The notes: generated by a model not told the origin, from the letters alone. Positions 1 to 10,740 are shown, numbered from the stretch's first letter. The stretch: 29,188 nucleotides of DNA from Gryganskiella cystojenkinii (GCA_015852425.1 JAAAIG010000363.1:6606-35793), one strand, 5' to 3'. Program-made: numbers and translations.

Positions 1-610
1 CTGAGAGGACAGTCATGCTTCGCTGGGAGCATGTACTGTACAGCACGGTTCTTTAGGACTCAAAAGCACAGCCGAAAAAAAAACTTTTCGGCCAAAAGAG
101 AATGCAAGGGCGAAGGCACAAGAAAAACAAAGACAAAGCGGGATAGAGGAGAGTCGGTCACTCAAAAAACGCCAACGACGGAGCGCATGGTATCAATGTG
201 CAGAAGACGGGCGGCGTCAAGAGGAGCTCGTCCCAAGGAGAGATGGAGATTCAAGAATACGATTGCTCTTTTGGACACAGAAAGAGAATCGAATTGAATC
301 TATCTCTTTCTCATTTCCTTTTTCTTTCTCATTCGCATTTCTTTTTTGTGGACTTTCTTTCCTCCATTACACACGTCCTCCGTGATCCCAACCTCTGTCT
401 GTGAAACGTTCAGGAACCAGGGACTCAAAATTTTGTTCTTCAAAAAAACCGTTCAACCGTTTCTCCTTTGAAACACTTTTTGCAGACAGACGTCATTCGC
501 AGTCTGTTATCTATGTCCTGTTCCCTCTTCATTGTCAATCTCTTGCATAGTATTTTGTTTTCCTTCTCGACAAGACACCAAAACGGCAGAAAAGCACAGC
601 AAAATCAATC
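1..610 (+). promoter_or_regulatory. Upstream region and 5' leader of the first kelch membrane-protein gene
   Basis: No convincing gene is seen here. The stretch from about 296 to 370 is strongly pyrimidine-rich (CT and TTTC tracts), and another CT-rich stretch lies at about 515-575. Such tracts often mark fungal promoters and 5' leaders. The open frames present are short and of low complexity. No clear TATA box close to the start codon at 611 was found. Confidence 0.4.
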
Positions 611-3054
611 ATGATTCATCGTCTGCTTTCCCCTCTTCTCGTTTTCTTTCTTTATTCGGTATTTTTATGCCTGTTTTTACCCTTGTCGCTTGTTCCAATG
701 GTCGTGATGGTGGAGGCCATACTGCCACCTCCTCCGGTCCAGGAGATGGCCGTCATGTTGGCTGGACGATACCTCTACATCACCGGAGGAAAATATGAAA
801 CCTCTGCCAGCTCTACGACGACGGGTGCAACATTTAGTCTGGACCTCTCGATTCCTTGGTCCACGAATCCTCCCTCTACGTTTCTCAATATCTCCTCCAC
901 CTTGTCTTCTCCCTCAACGAATGGCGCCTCCCTCCCCCCCTCCCCTTGGACCGAGCTCGTGAATGGTCCCGCGCTCAACCTGTACAATGGTGTCGCCCTT
1001 CCTAACAACCAGACTCTCTTGACGTTCATTCAGGACGATGCAGGCTTTCACGTCTACAGCTACAGTGTTAGTCTAGGCCGATGGACAAGTGCAATGCCCC
1101 CGGGCATGCCGGTCGAGTTACGACAGGGGATCCGACCCGTGATCGACCCAAAAACCAGTCTGGTCTACATCGCCGCACAATATTTCATGGACATCTTTGA
1201 TCCTTCCGCAGGCCAATTGATCTTTCCGCAGGCCAATATCGCAGATGGGTATCTGAAATCAAGAGCCTTCGCCGGCGCGGTCTTCAACACTGCTCGACGA
1301 TCGGTTATGTACTATGGAGGATTACCAATGACTCTTATCTGGGAAAGCACGGGTTATATCACAGAATACTTTCCCGATAAACAATCGTGGTCTCCTTTGG
1401 TAAGAGGGGGGGGGTTTTTTTTGAGTAAACTTGAAATTTTACTCCTGCTTTTTTATAACATTTCGCAATATTTTTTTAAAAAAAACTGTTCTCGTTGATA
1501 GGAAACGAAAGGGCCTACTCCCGGTGCTCGATCGGATCATTGCATGGCAATCAGTAAGTCCATTGTCTGAAAACACACACACCTGTTCTCTCTCACTCCC
1601 TGTCTCTCCCTTCGCGGCGATTTCAACTGAAGGTTTTTATATCTCTTGCATTACTAATGCGTATAAACCCCCACATAGATGAGGATGGTAGTACGGTGGT
1701 CATTTTTGGAGGCCGGATACCGACCAATACCTCGGCAACACCACCCAGCAATTTCACCTCCACCTTCTTTACGCTCGACGTCAACTCAGTGACCTGGCGA
1801 CAAGGTCCCAGCGCAGATCAACAACGTGTCTACATGGCCTGCATAATTGTCGGGACTCAGTTCATTGCTTGGGGTGGCTCTGATGGCAACGAGACCCTCA
1901 ACGGTCCACCCATCATTTTCGATCTGGAGGCTTATCAATGGGTCCATCATTATACACCACCCCAGTACATGGTCGACATGAGGTTGAATGGCAACGGGAC
2001 AGGAGGAGGAAACGATCATAGACCTCCGTCGGCCACGAATCTCGGTGCTATCCTTGGCGGCGTTTTTGGAGCGTTGTTCGTGATCACAGTCGCGGGCTTG
2101 ATTTACCTGTTCAAGAAACGAAGGAATAGTCAGATCCAGTACGGATCTCTCAGGGCTCAACAGCAACTATTTCTACCGAAAGGAGGTGGAGGTGGAGATA
2201 GACCCAAGGACCCACAAGAATTGACGCAGCTCTGCTGGAAACCAGGAACTGGAACTGGAACCGTGCGTAACCCTCAAGACGGTCTTTTCAGAAACTTTAC
2301 GGTGAAAGAAAATACGGCCATGTTCAACAAGGGCATAAATAATGTTAGCAACGGCGGCGGAGTCGCTATGAGAGTCCTTAAGATGAACGGTGACGATGGT
2401 GGTGACCCTCTCGGTCAACGGCAACAGAACCCTCAGGATGGCGCCTATGCGATTGTCGAGGGAGAATTTTGGCCTGCGACGAACTTCAGTCAATTCGAGA
2501 CGGGATCGACCTTACCTTCGGCTGTCTACCCTCGCCCACCTCCTAATTCAAGCTCATCCCCTCTCTCAGAAATTTTGAAACAACAATTACGACAGCAACA
2601 GCAGCAAATACAAGAACAACAAAAACAACTTCAACATCAGCAACAACAACTACAGCAACAGTTGGTATCGAAACACGAGAGATATGATCGTCCGACATCC
2701 ATGATCTCGACCATGGCACGACCTTCCACTGTTGGCGACAGGACTCCATCTGATGTTTCCAACTTGAAGCCGCGACCATTACCTAGTCAAGACATTCAAG
2801 ACCCATCACGTCGTCAGTCTACAACCATGAGACAAGCAACAGGAAGGGGTTTTGGTGACGGAGGGCCAGTAACGCTGAACGGTTACCAAGCCTATCAAGA
2901 GGCCTGCTTGCCACCTTCGAGGACCTCACTGCAATCCTCGATTACGTCTTCTCGACCGGTTTCAAGGGACGATATCGCATTAATCCCAAACTCGAGCTAT
3001 TACCATTCCAGCGTCTACAACTCGAGCCTTGTAGCGAACCCTGGTGATGATTAG
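611..3054 (+). CDS. Kelch/galactose-oxidase-like type I membrane protein, tandem paralogue 1 (3 exons, 738 aa)
   Basis: Spliced model: exons 611-1399, 1502-1553 and 1679-3054. Introns are GTAAGA..AG and GTAAGT..AG, and all phases agree. Residues 1 to about 36 form a hydrophobic signal peptide ending near VEA. Residues 37 to about 390 look like a kelch-type beta-propeller: segments such as GRYLYITGG, RQGIRPVIDPKT and GSTVVIFGG are the glycine-rich blades of that fold. One transmembrane helix follows at about 402-425 (LGAILGGVFGALFVITVAGL), then basic KKRR as a stop-transfer signal. The tail (426-738) is disordered, with a Gln-rich possible coiled coil at about 580-605 and repeated NPQDG motifs. 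An ATG at 697 would delete most of the signal peptide, so 611 is preferred. Ligand and role are unknown; a cell-surface receptor or cell-wall protein is plausible. The neighbour at 4009 is a clear paralogue. Confidence 0.82.
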
Positions 3055-4008
3055 AAAAAAAAAGGAAAAAAAAGAAAAAGCTGGCCTCTTGAAACTTTCC
3101 GAGTGTTTTTTTATAAAAAGGTCTTATTGCTCATGGCTGTGCGGTACCTGGGAGATGAGTCGTACTCAGGGTTTGACATCGACACTTCACTCGACTTTGC
3201 TTTTCCTTTTTCAAATCTTGTTGAGTATTTTGGTGGCGTTGGCTTGCTTCGGGCTGATAGAATGGACCATTCGGTCATTGTGACCAGGAGAATGCCGAGC
3301 GTTATTCTGGCTTAAACGACAGAGCCGTGATTGGAGGTTGACAAATGCCTTGATGTCTGTGCAAACATAAAGAAAAGAGGATAACTTGATCCTGTTAGTT
3401 TTTTTTTTTTTTGGCACAGGGATCTCATTATCTGCCCATCCCTTTTTTTGACCCCGTCCTGTCCTTGATGGGCAAGGTCTGCTTTTTTTGCTCTGACGCA
3501 GTTGGAAGGGAAGAAGTTTTTCCCTCCAATACTCTTTACCTTCTTACTTTCGAATGGTAGTGGAGATCTTTTTTCTCTCATTCTTTTGTCTCCCATTCCT
3601 TTTTTTATTTTTTATTTTTATTTTTTTTTTGCTCACCAAAGACATAGTGAAATAGTGATACAAACATACGGCGCATAACCTTCGACGCGATAAACGTTCA
3701 GTTCAGGCACCTTTGGGCACTCGACTTCACCTCGTTTCCTTTACGCCGCCCGTTCTCGTTCATCCATTCACTTTTTCATTTGCATTCCATTTCAAAAAAG
3801 AAGCTCGCTCAACTAAAAAGTCAAAGCGGACGAGCAAACCCCCACAGCCACGCGACTGACGTTTTAGAGCTGTTGTTGTACTCCCAGCCGCCTTTCGCTA
3901 CCCCTCCTTTTTTTGTTCCCCAACCTCGTCGCAACGAAAAACAACACTGCAACATAAACAAACAGAAAGGAGGAAAACAGACACAGACGCAGGATAAACC
4001 ATCACATA
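3055..4008. other. Intergenic region between the two kelch genes
   Basis: This holds the 3' region of the first kelch gene (A-rich directly after the stop) and the promoter and leader of the second. Long T tracts occur at about 3399-3412 and 3600-3631. Open frames on both strands are short and have homopolymer-driven composition, so none is called as a gene. Confidence 0.5.
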
Positions 4009-6249
4009 ATGCCGCCTCCTTTCTTCGATCCTCTCTTCTTGTGCTCTCTTATCTGCCTTGTGAGCTTGCTCCTGTTGTTACAACTGCCAAAGGCAGTCAT
4101 GGCCCAGATCCGCACCCCGTCGACACCTCAACCGGTCCAAGAGATGGCCTTTGCACGAGGCTGGCAATACCTCTATGTCACCGGTGGGAAATACCAAGAC
4201 AATAACATTGTGGAAAACGTGACTGGACAGACCTTTGCCCTGGATCTTTCGAAACCTTGGCCCACCTCCTCTGCACCTTGGACGGGACTCTCAGATGGAC
4301 CGGTTCTCAATCTTCATAACGCAGTCATGACCTCTGACAACCAGACATTAATTGCCTTTTATCAAGGACCCAGCGGAGGGCTCACTATCTACCGGTACAA
4401 CATCATGAAGAACAGCTGGACGAGTGAAGTCCTGTCCGACATGCCGTCCGAGCTGCGGCAGGGGATTCGACCCGTCTTGGACCCGAAGACGAATCTGGTC
4501 TATATCAATGCAGAGGATTTTCTAGATACGTATGCAGTGGCGAGTGACACAATGTCGTACCCGGCTATCCCGAGTGGTTTCTTGACAGCAAGGGATTTCG
4601 CGGGCGCCTGCTATAACGCTGGGAGACGATCAATCATGTACCATGGTGGATTCACACTGAGACTCGACTGGGAAAGCTCGGCTTATATCACAGAGTACCA
4701 GTTGGACACCCAGCAATGGTCGAACTTTGTAAGAAAAGTTTGTTTTTTGAGCCTCCCGAGAAACGTCCATCGCCATTGTTGTTGTTTCCTGACGAACGCT
4801 TTTTTTTTTCGTTCTTTGGTTACACCACCTGGACAAAAAAAAAAATCTTAAAGACAACAATAGGCACTGCGCCAACTCTCAGATCGGACCACTGCATGGC
4901 AGCGAGTAAGGCATTGCACATGTATCCGTCAACTCCAGACCTTGCTTTTGCCACATATTGACCAATCTTTTTTAACCTTTTACTTTTTAGGTGAAGATGG
5001 CAACACGATCGTCGTCTTTGGAGGAAGGACGCCTACCAATACTTCGTCAATCACTCCAACAAACTTTACGGGGACTTTTTACACCCTGGACGTACCCTCA
5101 AGGACCTGGCGGCAAGGACCGAGTTCGGACACTCGTCTTTATATGGCTTGTGTCATCGTTGGGACCCAGTTTATCGCCTGGGGAGGATCAAATGGTCCGA
5201 CTACCATCTCGGGTCCACCGGTAGTCTTTGATCTCCAGGCTTACCAATGGGTTGATCATTACACACCTCCGTCTTATCTCTTGAACACAAAACCAGGTTC
5301 AGGGTCTGGAGACCAGAATTCGCCATCGTCATCATCGTCCTCTCCGAACATCGGTGCAATCCTGGGAGGCGTCTTTGGAGGGCTGTTGGCGATCACACTT
5401 GCAGGATTACTTTGCCTCCGGAAACGCAGGCGCACTAGAGGCAAGTCTGAGAAAACGACTGCTCAGCACACCACTGGACGACAATCAGGGTTCGGATCCG
5501 GGTTCATGACCCAGTACACTGAAGGATCTGGATTCGGACCGATGATGACTCGGCACGTAGGAGGCTCGGGACCTGACTTGACCACACGAAACCCGCAGCT
5601 AGTCCAAAAAAATCATGCGGAACCACCACGCAATCCTCATGGACAAGTTGCTGTGGGAGACGGGTTCGATTTAAGGCCTAAACAAAACCCTCAACTTGGC
5701 GCTTTCGCAGGGATCGAGGAGACGGATTTATGGTCTGTCCCGTCCTCGGTCGGATACTCTCTCCTATCTCCCAATATGCAATCCAGTCCTATGGCACGGG
5801 GACAGCTTGAAAACAACTCTCCGACCACGACCACGCCTGGCTATATCCCACCACCGCCGCCGTCAACTTTAGGAATGGGGATGAGGGCTCTTGTTGTCAA
5901 TCAATCCGCTCCGGTACCGCCATTGACGCAACCAACAGATGTATACGATCGTGGGTACTACTCAGAGCCACGTCATCCATTTGGTGCTGGTCAACAATTA
6001 TTAGGACAACCAGGGTTTGCTATAAGGACGTCCGGAACAGGATCGACAGTGGAAGAAGCGCAAAACGGTCATCATCTCGATGTCATGGATTCATCTCCCT
6101 TGCAAGGATCTGGTGACGAGTCTACGCTCCAGCACATTTCCAGCACGGATAACTCGAGCACATACAACCCAAGCAACCACAACAGTACTTTATCTGTCAC
6201 GAGTGACTCCTTCCACTCTGGTGATCAACCAACCTTTTCGGCATCATAA
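4009..6249 (+). CDS. Kelch/galactose-oxidase-like type I membrane protein, tandem paralogue 2 (3 exons, 676 aa)
   Basis: Spliced model: exons 4009-4728, 4854-4905 and 4991-6249. An AG at 4862-4863 also looks like an acceptor but breaks the frame. The acceptor at 4852-4853 keeps the frame and gives a 52-nt middle exon, the same length as in the upstream paralogue, with the shared motif RSDHCMA. Residues 1 to about 28 form a signal peptide ending near VMA. A kelch-type propeller spans about 30-360 (WQYLYVTGGKY, RQGIRPVLDPKT, NTIVVFGGR, GTQFIAWGGS). A transmembrane helix lies at about 378-400 (NIGAILGGVFGGLLAITLAG), followed by RKRRR. The 276-residue tail is disordered, Pro/Gly/Ser-rich, and shares NPQ-type motifs with the paralogue (QNPQLGAFAGIE). 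The ligand is not recognisable. The ectodomains are similar while the tails diverge, which fits tandem duplication followed by tail specialisation. Confidence 0.83.
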
Positions 6250-6570
6250 CTTAAAAAACTAGGTTTTTTTTTCTTGTCTTGTATACATTTCTCGACCACC
6301 TGCATCATACCAGCGACATTTACCGCAAAACAGCAGGAATAAAACAACTCTGCCTTGCTTTTCGATCAAGATCTGAGCATGATTTTGAACTTTGGGGGCC
6401 CAAATTCGAGTCACCAACATTTACCAAGATTCCTGCCATGCTCAATGATAGCTATTATCATTATTAATATTAATACTTTCATTTTAATTTACTTTTACAA
6501 GGAAGAGAAACGTGACGCTAGAAAAGAGAAAGATGGAGAGAATGTTTGAATCCTTGGACCTATTACCAAC
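6250..6570. other. Convergent intergenic spacer
   Basis: A short AT-rich spacer separates the 3' ends of the second kelch gene (+) and the PPxY membrane-protein gene (-). It is expected to hold both polyadenylation regions. AATAAA at 6339-6344 could serve the plus-strand transcript. No gene is seen. Confidence 0.4.
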
Positions 6571-7986
6571 CTATTGCAGGGCGATTGGGGCCGGTTTCTC
6601 GGCGACCCAGAGAATCGCCCACCGGAACTGCCACCGCGCAAAGACCCGACAGATATGCAACAGTGACGGTAACAGACAAAACATGAACGGTATCGTCAAG
6701 ACCGCAAACACAATCACGAACGCAAAGACCGGGATCGCAAACAGGACTTTCCAGATCAAGAAATAAGACAGAGACTTTAGAGAGTACCGGTTCGAGAGTG
6801 TGTCCTTTAGATGTGCAGCACTCTTGTCCCACAAATTCTTGTGTCGCCTTCTGGGTGCGACCAGGACGCGCTGTCCGTTGATGATAGTTTCGGTAGTAGT
6901 GGTGATAGAGCCATTCGAATGCGTATGCGAATGCGAATGCAAAGGAGACGAAGACGAAGATGATGAAAACGAGAGAAAGACGCTCGCGGTCCTGTAAGGA
7001 TGCTTTTCCTGATCGGCTCTCGAGACCATCAATTTCGAAATCTCCAAATCCACTCGGGCCAGGGCTCGCCAGGAGGTGACGGTCGCGACCACAAAAAGGT
7101 ATCCGATAGGGGGGATGATCATCGTGACCAACGAGATGATCAAAGTAATCAGGGTCCAGATAAAACAGAAGAGACTCCAGGGAAGAAGGACAATGATTGA
7201 GTACACGAGCGACATCCAAGCCTTGCCATCGCCGACCACGGTCCAATGCGATTCCGGTTCGTCGTCTTCTTCGGTCTCAGGGTATGCTGGTTCATGTTGA
7301 GAAGTAGACGTATTGTTGGGACCGAGGAGTCGATCCACGTCCCGTGCGTAGGCTGCATCGTCCTGCACCTGTCCCGAAGCGGCGGTTTGGTTTTGTAATA
7401 ATTGGGGCGCAGAAGGTTGAGCAAGAGTCGAAGAAAACGAAGGTTGGTTTGTGATGGATCCGTAGGTTCTGCTCCCACTCCCACCGCCAGCATTGCTGCT
7501 ACTACCCCCACCGCCAGATTGATAGTACTCCGCAGGCGTCGAGTCTAACGGTATCCTGGTCTTGAGATCCACGCCTCGTTGGCCGGGAGGTCCTCTCAGA
7601 TGATCATAATTGTCGTGAATCTGTGGAATGCCTCTGTGAACGACCGTAGCCTCGTAAGAAGGGGGCAAATCCTCGTCAAATGGAGCTGCCGGAGATTTGC
7701 TGTGGGTCGTATTTGTTGTAGGTACAGCCGTTGGGGCTGCAGAAGATGATGAGGATGCAGGTGCAGGTGCGGAGGGTTGACCGTGATGGGTGAGGACCGG
7801 GACCGAGGGTATAAGTTGAGGGCTGCGTGCAGAGGAACCAGTAGCAGCAGCAGCAGAAGAGGAAGAGGAAGAAGATTGTGGTGGATAAGGAGGATCGAGG
7901 ACCGTGGGTCTTGTAGTCCAGGCTGAGTTTGAATGGACGTCCTGCCATTGCTGGCCATCGTCAAAGAGATCTGATGGCGAAGACAT
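6571..7986 (-). CDS. Multi-pass membrane protein with disordered PPxY-bearing N-terminus (471 aa)
   Basis: Single-exon gene starting MSSPSDLFDDG. Residues 1 to about 245 are low-complexity Ser/Ala/Pro/Gly sequence and contain DLPPSYEA at 106-113, a textbook PPxY motif for WW domains of Nedd4/Rsp5-type ubiquitin ligases. Residues about 256-305 form a hairpin of two membrane segments that include an internal IPPIGYLF, followed by the amphipathic SWRALARVDLEISKL. A second hydrophobic pair lies at about 405-448, preceded by a basic linker (APRRRHK), and the protein ends with AEKPAPIALQ. The repeated hairpin-plus-helix arrangement resembles the bacterial-type 'putative sensor' membrane domain, but this is only an impression. 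A role as a membrane adaptor or trafficking cargo recognised by an Rsp5-like ligase is inference. No intron is needed. Confidence 0.75.
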   Translation of the reverse strand: MSSPSDLFDDGQQWQDVHSNSAWTTRPTVLDPPYPPQSSSSSSSAAAATGSSARSPQLIPSVPVLTHHGQPSAPAPASSSSSAAPTAVPTTNTTHSKSPAAPFDEDLPPSYEATVVHRGIPQIHDNYDHLRGPPGQRGVDLKTRIPLDSTPAEYYQSGGGGSSSNAGGGSGSRTYGSITNQPSFSSTLAQPSAPQLLQNQTAASGQVQDDAAYARDVDRLLGPNNTSTSQHEPAYPETEEDDEPESHWTVVGDGKAWMSLVYSIIVLLPWSLFCFIWTLITLIISLVTMIIPPIGYLFVVATVTSWRALARVDLEISKLMVSRADQEKHPYRTASVFLSFSSSSSSSPLHSHSHTHSNGSITTTTETIINGQRVLVAPRRRHKNLWDKSAAHLKDTLSNRYSLKSLSYFLIWKVLFAIPVFAFVIVFAVLTIPFMFCLLPSLLHICRVFARWQFRWAILWVAEKPAPIALQ

Positions 7987-8466
7987 TGTGTTTCTTAGTC
8001 TTGGAATGGGCTCTTGAGAGACTGGTCCCGGGATGGGATGAAGAGAGAAGAGGGCAGGAAGGAAAGGGATTGGATGGATGGATGAAGAGGAAGTGTCAAA
8101 TTGTCAAAAAAAAAAAAGTTAAACGGCGGCGCGCGCGCAGTACCAATCGATCGCAAAAAAAAAAAAAATGCCAAGCAAATTTTTTTGACGCCCTCCCTTC
8201 CTCCTTGGCCCTGAAGCGCTTTGTTCCTTTGGGCTCATGGGGATTATTACCAGCGCGGCAATCAAGCGAGGGGAACGTGTCTGCAGACTACATTGTTCGG
8301 TTCTTGGTCTCCTGCGGGGTTCATGCGTGGCTTACTTTATCTTGAACAATTAGGAATGAGATCCAACTTTTATTCGAACTTTTAGGGTTATTCAGGGAAT
8401 TTTTTTATGTCCAAAAAATATTCCCAAAAAATTCCTTGAATACGCTTCAAAACAAGCCACAAGTAG
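7987..8466. other. Upstream region of the PPxY membrane-protein gene
   Basis: Presumed promoter and leader of the minus-strand gene. It contains a GGATGGATGGATG microrepeat at about 8070, poly-A runs at about 8107-8118 and 8155-8168, and a GC alternation (GGCGCGCGCGC) at about 8128-8138. No gene is seen. Confidence 0.4.
8396..8435. repeat. Short AT-rich inverted repeat
   Basis: GGAATTTTTT at 8396-8405 is an exact reverse complement of AAAAAATTCC at 8426-8435, separated by 20 bases. It could be a hairpin terminator-like structure or the end of a small mobile-element remnant. No target-site duplication or transposase is visible. Confidence 0.3.
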
Positions 8467-8694
8467 GTGCATAGGTGCACTCCTACTTGCCTGCATCTGT
8501 CCAACAAAAGAATTTCGAAAAGACGTCAGAGTATCGTGTTCAGGCGAGTTTCTTACCTCCAGTTCCAGACCGAGGAACAGGCCAGAAAGGTCTCCAAGAA
8601 GTATGCACTCGAACAAGGAGCTAAAATGAATATTACCAAGGAGGAACGAGAACCGCAGCCTCAAACCAGTGATGCCGTTGAAGTCCCTGTCTAA
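8467..8694 (+). pseudogene. Unidentified coding remnant or orphan exon
   Basis: A 75-codon open frame whose central part (RRVSYLQFQTEEQARKVSKK) has an ordinary charged, amphipathic protein composition, unlike the neighbouring non-coding frames. It ends at a stop at 8692-8694. It has no recognised domain and no credible upstream exon, and sits just outside the segmental duplication. It may be the last exon of a broken gene or a transposon-derived fragment. The function is unknown and the call is weak. Confidence 0.2.
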
Positions 8695-9120
8695 AAGAGA
8701 GGAGTGGTGGCAGGTCAACGAGGGAAATACAGTGTCCGATTATTGCGATCGCGGCCTAAGATATCTTTTGTACCGATTAAACACAATAGTTGGTCGAATA
8801 GAGGCGGTCGAATAGGAAGTGAGCCTTGCAGATATGTTTCCTAGTCCACACTATGGAATTTTTTGACTTCACAACCCGAGAAACCTATATTTCTGCTCCG
8901 TGTTCCCCCTTCAGCATTCCTTTGCAAAGCCCAGCCGCTTAGTGCACAGGGGATCGTCATTTTCTCGACAACAAAAAGTGCGTGTGAGGCTAGTGGGTTG
9001 AGGAAGAAGCCGCGGGATAATTAGAGGGTGTACAGCCACTCGAGTCAACCAATCATTTCGCGGCTGACGGTGGCGCATACTACCTTGGTCGAATGCAAGC
9101 GCGCCGTGTCGGTCGAATGC

Positions 9121-9268
9121 AGGTGCGGCGCCTATGCATTTTCGAAAGATGGGCGTCCAATGTTCAGGGTGCCGGTTGACGTGGGCGCATTACATTTGGT
9201 CTAATGAAGGTGCGGCGCTCATGCATATTCGACAGCCGGGCGTCCAATGTTCAGGGTGCCGGTTTGAC
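9121..9268 (+). repeat. Two tandem promoter repeats upstream of the first peptide gene
   Basis: Two imperfect copies of an approximately 60-base element start at 9121 and 9208 (period 87). Each contains AGGTGCGGCG, a near-palindromic ATGCAT, TTCGA, then GGGCGTCCAATGTTCAGGG and GCCGGTTTGAC. The GGTGCGGCG core recurs at 9360-9368 and as GGTACGGCG at 9398-9406. The position, 250-520 bases before the start codon, suggests a repeated upstream regulatory element. This is inference. Confidence 0.55.
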
Positions 9269-9550
9269 CTTACCATAAACTGGACTGTTGTCATTGCTCG
9301 CCCGCATCACAGGCTGCTTTATTGCCTTATCCAGCATTCATCCACCTTAGCTCCATGTTGGTGCGGCGTATTGGTTTCATGTACATCGTACGTTGTAGGT
9401 ACGGCGTGTCCGTCCCGGGGATGTTGTGCCGTACAAAGAGACTCAACACTGAATGGCCACTCCTACATCATGGGATGCTGGCTGCGTTTTCCAATCCAAG
9501 CAGGTTTTTTATCCTTTTGAACGGGCTGAACGATAAACCTTTGGATTCGC

Positions 9551-9560
9551 CTATATATAC
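9551..9560 (+). promoter_or_regulatory. TATA box of the first cysteine-rich peptide gene
   Basis: CTATATATAC lies about 85 bases before the ATG at 9642 and is followed by a C-run and a CT/CA-rich leader without any ATG. This is the layout of a strong, regulated fungal promoter. The same element is kept in the second unit. Confidence 0.7.
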
Positions 9561-9641
9561 CCCCCCCTTCCAATCTCCTTCGCCCCACTTATCAACCAAA
9601 CCACCTGTTCACTCACCACTTCTCACTACCAGTCATCCACC

Positions 9642-9902
9642 ATGAAGTCCTCAGTCATTGTCCTTACCGTTTCTCTTGCTCTTGCCAGCAGTGCCTTTGC
9701 CGTGCCCGCAACGGAGGTTGCCAAGGACAAGAGCGGTGCCGTCGTTAAAGCCGCTTGTTACCACGGGAGCGATTACAGTACGGGCTGGGCTGGAAAGTGC
9801 GAGGACTATTGCGCTCCTTATGGCGGATTTGCTTTTATGACGGACAACGGTTGCCCATGGTACAAGCCCTTCGCGAAGAAATGCTGCTGCAACAACCCCT
9901 AA
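9642..9902 (+). CDS. Small secreted cysteine-rich peptide, copy 1 (86 aa, defensin-like cysteine pattern)
   Basis: Intronless gene. Residues 1-20 form a clean signal peptide with predicted cleavage after ASSAFA. A short acidic/basic segment (21-38) may be a propeptide, though no dibasic Kex2 site is present. The mature part carries seven cysteines at 39, 53, 57, 71, 81, 82 and 83. The CxxxC pair (53/57) and the CxC pair (81/83) are the hallmark spacing of cysteine-stabilised alpha-beta (CS-alpha-beta) peptides such as fungal defensin-like peptides. Conserved aromatic, Gly and Pro positions include GWAGKCEDYCAPYGG and CPW. An antimicrobial or effector function is inferred from this pattern and the secretion signal. 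The fold assignment is not certain because loop 1 (13 residues) is long and three adjacent cysteines are unusual. A near-identical gene lies 2.5 kb downstream. Confidence 0.85.
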   Translation: MKSSVIVLTVSLALASSAFAVPATEVAKDKSGAVVKAACYHGSDYSTGWAGKCEDYCAPYGGFAFMTDNGCPWYKPFAKKCCCNNP

Positions 9903-10441
9903 TCGATGGTCCGCTACACTACTCGGTGACCCGCAACTCTTCTCGCCGTCCCTACTCTACTCAAGGCGTTTTCAATATCAAGCTCCCTTCTCTCTTTCTT
10001 TCTCTTATCAAATCAACAGAATAAAAGAATGACAACCCCTCCGTTGTTCACCTGTCTCGATATGATGTTTCTGTCATGAGAGGATCGGCATCTCGATCAA
10101 CTCTCACCTCTCGAATCACACGCAGAGTACTTGTGTCTTTTATGATGAGTTCGGTCGTGGAATCGGTCGACTATTCATATCAGCAGCCTAGCTTGAGAAT
10201 GAGCGAGCGATCTCCCGGTTGGCCACACTGCCGTCCCATGTATCCTCGCGCGGATCAATGGTAAAGTCGAGCAAGCGCGCGCCTATCGCTTCAGAACAAC
10301 ACTATTCTCTGATAGCTCCCCTTAAGCTATGGAAAGAGAGGAAAGATAGAAAAAATGAGAGAGAGATCTTGTTTGTAAGAACAGATCTGTAGAGGTGTGG
10401 AGCACACACAGATCGATCTTTACTTTACGCAAGGCTTTTTT

Positions 10442-10740
10442 TTATCCGTTCAAGTTACCCAAGATAATGCTTGTGGTTGAAGATTGGATCAACTTATTAT
10501 ACACGGACTGGACACTGGTCAGAGAGGCGTCCGAGCTCAACAACAAGGCAGTGATACTAACGTCAGGAGTAGTCATGGAAATATCGCGGAAATCGTGTTG
10601 GTCGCAGTCGAGGATCCTTCCCACTCTTGATGGGGCTTTATGTTCACGGAGACGATCTCGTAAATGGTCTCGTTCAGGTGTCGCAGATAATTGTAGTTGC
10701 GCCGCTCGACACTGAGGGCTTTGGGGATCCTGGACTGGTA
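10442..10740 (-). pseudogene. Decayed minus-strand gene in unit 1
   Basis: Read on the minus strand, 10740 to about 10615 gives protein-like sequence (SVERRNYNYLRHLNETIYEI). A different frame then takes over with GRILDCDQHDFRDIS and SVYNKLIQSSTTSIILG down to 10442. The frame change and the lack of a start codon suggest a gene broken by small indels. Further plausible fragments lie upstream to about 11034, including KLSNLRQPHLLPF. The composition hints at an F-box/leucine-rich-repeat type protein, which is a guess. The same remnant occurs in unit 2 with its own substitutions. Confidence 0.3.

Noticed and set aside
4862..4863. AG after CAACAAT as the acceptor for the second kelch gene's intron 1
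   Set aside because: It breaks the reading frame. The AG at 4852-4853 gives a 52-nt exon matching the paralogue in length and sequence.
6563..7246. Second minus-strand open frame overlapping the PPxY membrane-protein gene
   Set aside because: It is an alternative-frame shadow of the longer gene, which has clear membrane helices and a natural start.
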